Below, in pieces: positions 32,344-36,282 of a stretch of DNA of 36,282 bases (positions are counted from its first letter, which is position 1; every line of letters begins with the position of its first letter). Source of the stretch: Hyphomicrobiales bacterium (GTDB lineage Bacteria; Pseudomonadota; Alphaproteobacteria; Rhizobiales; Methyloligellaceae); NCBI GenBank assembly GCA_021775555.1, contig JAJFHP010000038.1:1-36282 (forward strand), in the 5' to 3' direction. A program made the position numbers and the translations under genes. The notes beneath the pieces are model-generated. The model was given only the letters and a program-made list of their open reading frames with translations. It did no database searches and was not told the origin of the DNA.

Positions 32344-32546
32344 TTTTCTTTTGCAGCCTTTTTGCCTTGCGTATGCCCTGCGGAACGGCGGCGGATACCC
32401 TTGGCTTCCAGGTCGGCCAACAGGCTGATCTGGCGCCGGGCATCTATGCGTATCCATACCACGAGACCTGTGAGCACGAGTGCGGAGACGCCATAAGCCA
32501 TCCAGATGAAGCCCGCATGTTCTCCGAGGTCGGGAAAGAGGCTCAT
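32340..32546 (-). CDS. ccmD: Haem exporter subunit CcmD
   Basis: A 68-residue single-helix membrane protein. It starts MSLFPDLGEHAGFIWMAYGV, a typical CcmD beginning with a conserved Tyr/Phe-rich stretch, followed by a helix (about 13-33) and a charged tail (DARRQISLLADLEAKGIRRR). CcmD holds the holo-CcmE away from CcmABC. It overlaps ccmC by four bases (ATGA) upstream and ccmG by four downstream, so all three are coupled. Confidence 0.9.
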   Translation of the reverse strand: MSLFPDLGEHAGFIWMAYGVSALVLTGLVVWIRIDARRQISLLADLEAKGIRRRSAGHTQGKKAAKEK

Positions 32547-33310
32547 GCGCGTGCACCTTGTGTTGCGCCAGCGGCATCGACATGGGTCAGACGCAGGGCC
32601 TGAACCCGGCGGCGCAGCACCTCGGTTCGCATTGCCATCAGATGCAGAACGAAAAACAGGCAGGTGAAAGCCGCTGCCATTATCAGCAAGGGGATGAGGA
32701 TGGAGGAATGAATGGCAGGCCCGTCGAGTTTGACCACCGAGGCCGGCTGATGAAGCGTGTTCCACCAGTCGACGGAGAATTTTATGATCGGAATATTCAC
32801 CGAGCCGACAATCGCCAGGATGGCCGCCGCACGCCCGGCGCGCGACGGTTCTTCAATGGCCTGCCACAGGGCCATCAGCCCGAGATAGAGAAAGAATAGC
32901 AGCAGGACGGAAGTGAGCCGCGCATCCCACACCCAGTATGTACCCCACATGGGCTTGCCCCACAGTGAACCGGTGATCAGAGCCAGCAGAGTAAAGCAGG
33001 CGCCGATGGGGGCCGCTGTCTTGGCCGCGACATCAGCCATCGGGTGACGCCAGATAAGCGAGCCGATGCTGGCAATGGCAATCACCGAGTAGCCCATCAT
33101 GGCGAGCCAGGCGAAAGGGACATGGATAAACATGATCTTGACCGTGTGGCCCTGCTGGTAATCTTCAGGGGCCACGAAGAAGGCGAGATAGAGCCCGGCG
33201 ACCAACAGAATTGCCGTCAACCCGGTCAGCCAGGGCAAAATGGTGCTTGCCAGCCCCATGAAGCGCGTGGGGTTTGCCAGCCGGTTAAATGTGCCTTCTG
33301 CCTGGGTCAT
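32543..33310 (-). CDS. ccmC: Haem exporter/lyase subunit CcmC
   Basis: CcmC brings haem to CcmE in the periplasm. The 255-residue protein has six membrane helices and the tryptophan-rich motif WGKPMWGTYWVWDARLTS at about residues 117-134, with a histidine in each of the flanking loops (IMFIHVPFAW near 63, TLHQPASV near 187) as haem ligands. It begins 82 bases after the ccmB start region, so ccmC-ccmD-ccmG may have a promoter of their own in 33311-33392; no clear one is seen. Confidence 0.95.
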   Translation of the reverse strand: MTQAEGTFNRLANPTRFMGLASTILPWLTGLTAILLVAGLYLAFFVAPEDYQQGHTVKIMFIHVPFAWLAMMGYSVIAIASIGSLIWRHPMADVAAKTAAPIGACFTLLALITGSLWGKPMWGTYWVWDARLTSVLLLFFLYLGLMALWQAIEEPSRAGRAAAILAIVGSVNIPIIKFSVDWWNTLHQPASVVKLDGPAIHSSILIPLLIMAAAFTCLFFVLHLMAMRTEVLRRRVQALRLTHVDAAGATQGARA

Positions 33311-33392
33311 GGAGTTGTTCTAATGATGGTCACGGCTCGGTGCAATCGGCGATGTATATAACGAACGGTCACAAGGTTGGTATTGATGCTGG

Positions 33393-34061
33393 TCAATTGA
33401 GGTTGAGCCTGAGTGCCGCCGCCGCTGCGATCGGCGCCAGAACGACCGTCGCGAGGGTGATCGCGCACAATATCAGGTAGGATGAGAGAAATGGTGATGG
33501 GCCTGTGATCACAGCGTTCATGGCCGCCACCCCGAAAATTAACACAGGCGTATAGAGCGGCAGGATCAGCAGTGCCAGAAGCAAACCGCCGCGTCCAAGC
33601 CCGAGGGTGAGTGCTGCACCGAGCGCACCGAGAAAACTGATCGCTGGCGTGCCGGTTGCCATGGTCAGAACCAGAACCCAGAAAGCCTCAGCCGGTAGAT
33701 TGAGCAGCAAGGCGAGTATGGGAGCTGCGAGAGTGAGCGGAATGCCGATTGAAATCCAGTGTGCTGTGGCCTTGGCAGCCGCCACCAGTTCCAGCGGTAG
33801 CGGTCCCAGCGCAATGATCTCCAGCGTTCCGTCTTCATGGTCGTTGTGGAAGATGCGGTCGACGGAAAGTAACGCCGCCAGCAGCAGCGCCACCCACAAA
33901 ATGCCGGGCGCAATGCGCGCGAGCAGGTTGAGGTCCGGGCCAAGCCCTAGTGGAAGGATGGCAACGACGACAAGATAGAATCCAAGTGCTGTTGAAATCG
34001 CACCACCCTCACGCCATGCAAGCCGCAAATCACGCGCGATCAGGCTCATGAAAGCACTCAT
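33393..34061 (-). CDS. ccmB: Haem exporter membrane subunit CcmB
   Basis: The 222-residue permease partner of the CcmA ATPase, with six membrane helices. Landmarks are FMSLIARDLRLAWREGGAISTALGFY, then VALLLAALLSVDRIFHNDHEDGTLEIIALGPLPLELVAAAKATAHW, then ALGAALTLGLGRGGLLLALLILPLYTPVLIFG. These are typical of CcmB. It overlaps the ccmA stop by four bases (34058-34061). Confidence 0.94.
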   Translation of the reverse strand: MSAFMSLIARDLRLAWREGGAISTALGFYLVVVAILPLGLGPDLNLLARIAPGILWVALLLAALLSVDRIFHNDHEDGTLEIIALGPLPLELVAAAKATAHWISIGIPLTLAAPILALLLNLPAEAFWVLVLTMATGTPAISFLGALGAALTLGLGRGGLLLALLILPLYTPVLIFGVAAMNAVITGPSPFLSSYLILCAITLATVVLAPIAAAAALRLNLN

Positions 34062-34663
34062 GACTGCCCTCCGGCATCCAGTTTCAGGGTGTGCGAAAAT
34101 TTGACGCCAAGCGGTGCGTGGGTCGCCGCGATGACCATGCCGCCAGCATTTATGTGCGTGGATATGGCGGTTGAGAGTAATTTCCGAGATCCCGTATCCA
34201 GAGATACGGAAGGCTCATCAAGCAACCATACGGGCCGGTTTACAAGCGCGAGACGGGCCAGCCCCAGACGACGGGCCTGGCCTGCAGACAGTAACCCGGC
34301 AGGGATATGTGAAAGGCTTTCAAGATCAAAGGCGGCAAGCGCGCTTTCTATATCGCCCCCGCCCAGATACTCAGCCCAGAAGGCGAGGTTTTCCTGTACG
34401 CTCAATGCGCGTTTCACCCCGTTGAGATGGCCTACATAATGGCATTGCTCCCCGAGTGAGGCTTCATCGTCCCCGCCCTCAAGGTGAATACGGCCTGCAG
34501 CGGCGGGGATGAACCCTGCGAGCATGCGCAGCAGGCTGGATTTGCCAGACCCGTTTGGTCCGCTCAGCTCGACGCCTGAGCCGCTTTTCATGGCGAACGA
34601 CAGGGCATCAAAAACAACACGGCCGCCGCGTATGCATCTCAGGTCTTGAATGGTCAGCTTCAT
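34058..34663 (-). CDS. ccmA: Haem exporter ATP-binding subunit CcmA
   Basis: The 201-residue ATPase of the CcmAB complex, which drives release of holo-CcmE. Walker A is GPNGSGKSS (residues 35-43), the signature is LSAGQARRLGLARLAL (about 125-140) and Walker B is VWLLDEPSVSLD. AGGRIHLEGGD-type Q-loop surroundings and the H-loop region (VIAATHAPLG) are present. It is the first gene of the ccm run on the minus strand and divergent from acnA across 258 bases; its start is the ATG at 34663. Confidence 0.95.
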   Translation of the reverse strand: MKLTIQDLRCIRGGRVVFDALSFAMKSGSGVELSGPNGSGKSSLLRMLAGFIPAAAGRIHLEGGDDEASLGEQCHYVGHLNGVKRALSVQENLAFWAEYLGGGDIESALAAFDLESLSHIPAGLLSAGQARRLGLARLALVNRPVWLLDEPSVSLDTGSRKLLSTAISTHINAGGMVIAATHAPLGVKFSHTLKLDAGGQS

Positions 34664-34791
34664 GGGTAAGTGTTTAGCGTGTCAGTTGATCGGTGGAAAG
34701 AAATGCAATGTTGACGAGAAGACTTGAGCGGCGGCCCGCAATATATTAAGTCAGGACAGATAAGACGCCAGCGCAAAAACGGGGTGTTCCC

Positions 34792-34862
34792 GGTGCATCA
34801 GCCGCGAAAGCGGCAAATGGGGCCAAATTGACTACCCCATGCGGCATCAAGAGCATCGCACC
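34792..34862 (+). promoter_or_regulatory. Structured 5' leader of acnA, two exclusive folds
   Basis: Three nested pairings are visible: GGTGC (34792-34796) with GCACC (34858-34862); GCCGC (34801-34805) with GCGGC (34841-34845); ATGGGG (34817-34822) with CCCCAT (34835-34840), which abuts the second stem. The same GCCGC can instead pair with the GCGGC at 34810-34814 in a tight hairpin with a GAAA loop. It lies 60 bases before the acnA start. No leader of this kind is known to me. Confidence 0.4.
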
Positions 34863-34921
34863 TTCCGTCGGCACACCGGCGGCGCGGGCCCAGGCAATTC
34901 GATAAAACAGGAGTTTGCCCC

Positions 34922-36282
34922 GTGAGCGCGCACGCATCCCATTCGCTTGACAGCTTTAACTGCCGCCGGACCCTTGAGGCTGGTGGGAAGACTTACGACT
35001 ACTTCTCGCTGCCAGAGGCCGAGAAAAACGGGCTTGAGGGTATCTCCAGTCTGCCCTTCTCGCTCAAGGTTCTGCTTGAAAACCTGCTGCGCCATGAAGA
35101 CGGCGGCTCGGTGACAGCAGATGACATTCGCGCCTGCGCGGAATGGCTGAAAACCAAATCGTCTAAACAAGAGATCGCCTACCGCCCGGCACGGGTGCTG
35201 ATGCAGGATTTCACCGGCGTTCCGGCGGTTGTCGACTTGGCGGCCATGCGCGACGCCATGAAAACGATGGGGGGTGACCCGTCCAAGATCAATCCTCTGG
35301 TGCCTGTCGACCTGGTGATCGATCACTCGGTGATGGTGGACTTTTTCGGCACCGGTAACGCCTTCAAGCAAAATGTCGACAAAGAGTATGAGCGCAACGG
35401 GGAGCGCTATGCCTTCCTGCGCTGGGGTGGGAGCGCCTTTGACAATTTCCGCGTGGTGCCGCCGGGCACGGGCATCTGTCACCAGGTGAACCTCGAATAT
35501 CTATCACAGACCGTCTGGACCAAGGAAGTGGAAGAGGACGGCAAGAATGTCACCTACGCCTATCCTGATACATTGGTGGGAACCGACAGCCACACCACCA
35601 TGGTCAACGGGTTGTCGGTTTTGGGCTGGGGCGTTGGCGGTATCGAAGCCGAAGCGGCCATGCTGGGTCAGCCGATCTCCATGTTGATCCCAGAAGTTGT
35701 TGGCTTCCGCCTTGAGGGCAAGATGTCAGAAGGCATCACGGCGACGGATCTTGTGCTGACGGTTGTCCAGATGCTGCGGGAACAAGGCGTGGTCGGCAAA
35801 TTCGTCGAATTTTATGGCCCCGGCCTCGATCATCTGAGCCTTGAAGATCAAGCGACCATCGCCAACATGGCGCCGGAATATGGCGCGACCTGCGGCTTCT
35901 TTCCCATCGACAATGATTCAATTGCCTACCTCACAGCCACAGGGCGCACAGCTGAGCGGATTGAACTGGTCGAAGCCTATGCAAAGGCGCAAGGGATGTG
36001 GCGCGGCAGCGATACATCCGACCCGGTTTTCACAGCCACGCTGGGGCTGGATCTCGGTACGGTTGTCCCCTCCCTCGCCGGGCCGAAGCGCCCGCAGGAT
36101 CGGGTTGCCCTTAAGGACGCCTCGGAAGGGTTTGCGAAGGTCATGGCTGGCGAGTTTGCCGGCGAGGGCGGCATCAGCAAACGGGTCGGCGTGGAAGGCC
36201 GCAACCATGATCTGGGCAATGGCGATGTGGTCATAGCCGCCATCACCTCCTGCACCAACACATCGAACCCTGCCGTGATGAT
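34922..36282 (+). CDS. acnA: Aconitate hydratase A, N-terminal 453 codons (cut by window edge)
   Basis: AcnA interconverts citrate and isocitrate in the TCA cycle with a [4Fe-4S] cluster. The frame starts at a GTG at 34922, with AGGAG eight bases upstream, and stays open to the right edge, so about half the usual 890-residue protein is present. Landmarks are [110 protein letters not shown] and, near the edge, the first cluster cysteine, Cys444 in [10 protein letters not shown]. The other two cysteines lie outside. The gap to ccmA also has a TATATT at 34742-34747 that could be its -10 element. Confidence 0.95.
   Translation, partial: MSAHASHSLDSFNCRRTLEAGGKTYDYFSLPEAEKNGLEGISSLPFSLKVLLENLLRHEDGGSVTADDIRACAEWLKTKSSKQEIAYRPARVLMQDFTGVPAVVDLAAMRDAMKTMGGDPSKINPLVPVDLVIDHSVMVDFFGTGNAFKQNVDKEYERNGERYAFLRWGGSAFDNFRVVPPGTGICHQVNLEYLSQTVWTKEVEEDGKNVTYAYPDTLVGTDSHTTMVNGLSVLGWGVGGIEAEAAMLGQPISMLIPEVVGFRLEGKMSEGITATDLVLTVVQMLREQGVVGKFVEFYGPGLDHLSLEDQATIANMAPEYGATCGFFPIDNDSIAYLTATGRTAERIELVEAYAKAQGMWRGSDTSDPVFTATLGLDLGTVVPSLAGPKRPQDRVALKDASEGFAKVMAGEFAGEGGISKRVGVEGRNHDLGNGDVVIAAITSCTNTSNPAVM

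Overview
The window reads as chromosomal DNA of a moderately GC-rich alphaproteobacterium, most likely of the order Hyphomicrobiales or a close relative. The evidence is gene order: leuC/leuD/leuB, rplS, trmD, rimM, rpsP, ffh, then dapF-mtaB-ftsY-yciB, then ccmG-ccmD-ccmC-ccmB-ccmA next to acnA. That backbone is familiar from alphaproteobacterial genomes. Other alpha traits are a UPF0314/DUF2585 protein, long low-complexity tails on ribosomal and SRP proteins, and a citrate-synthase-like short lyase beside a family III CoA-transferase. No tRNA, rRNA, CRISPR array, insertion sequence or prophage gene was seen.

Left part (1-10.6 kb) is the leucine region with insertions. leuB (cut by the window edge), leuD and leuC are all on the minus strand but not contiguous. 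Between leuB and leuD lies a plus-strand pair, a CoA-transferase and a citryl-CoA-lyase-like enzyme, which could split a citrate-type acid without ATP. Between leuD and leuC lie an ornithine cyclodeaminase-family gene, a saccharopine-dehydrogenase-like reductase overlapping a DCC/DUF4166 fusion protein, a divergent DUF2269 membrane protein, and two tandem secreted HECGH proteins.

The middle (10.6-22 kb) holds a small secreted Pro/Ala-rich protein, a LysR regulator divergent from a 2,2-dialkylglycine-decarboxylase-like enzyme with a 15-bp palindrome between them, and then the translation/SRP cluster. rplS carries an unusual C-terminal helix-hairpin-helix domain. A six-helix adenylate cyclase sits between rimM and trmD. 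rpsP has a long acidic repeat tail, and ffh a Gly/Pro/Met tail. A formate/nitrite-type channel and two small proteins follow.

The right part (22-36.3 kb) starts with a TPR-methyltransferase fusion, a small methyltransferase, and a Tat-exported two-domain multicopper oxidase translationally coupled to a ZIP metal transporter. That operon has a recognisable promoter with a perfect 9-5-9 inverted repeat over its start, which looks like metal-dependent repression. Then come dapF-mtaB-ftsY-yciB (overlapping stops and starts), a MarR regulator, the cytochrome c maturation genes on the minus strand, and the first 453 codons of aconitase acnA, preceded by a leader that can fold in two exclusive ways.

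The candidates I rate as most worth following are the multicopper oxidase-ZIP operon with its operator, the CoA-transferase/lyase pair, the L19-HhH fusion, the acnA leader RNA and the HECGH pair. No intergenic gap exceeds about 260 bases. All functional calls are from reading the translated sequence without database searches.
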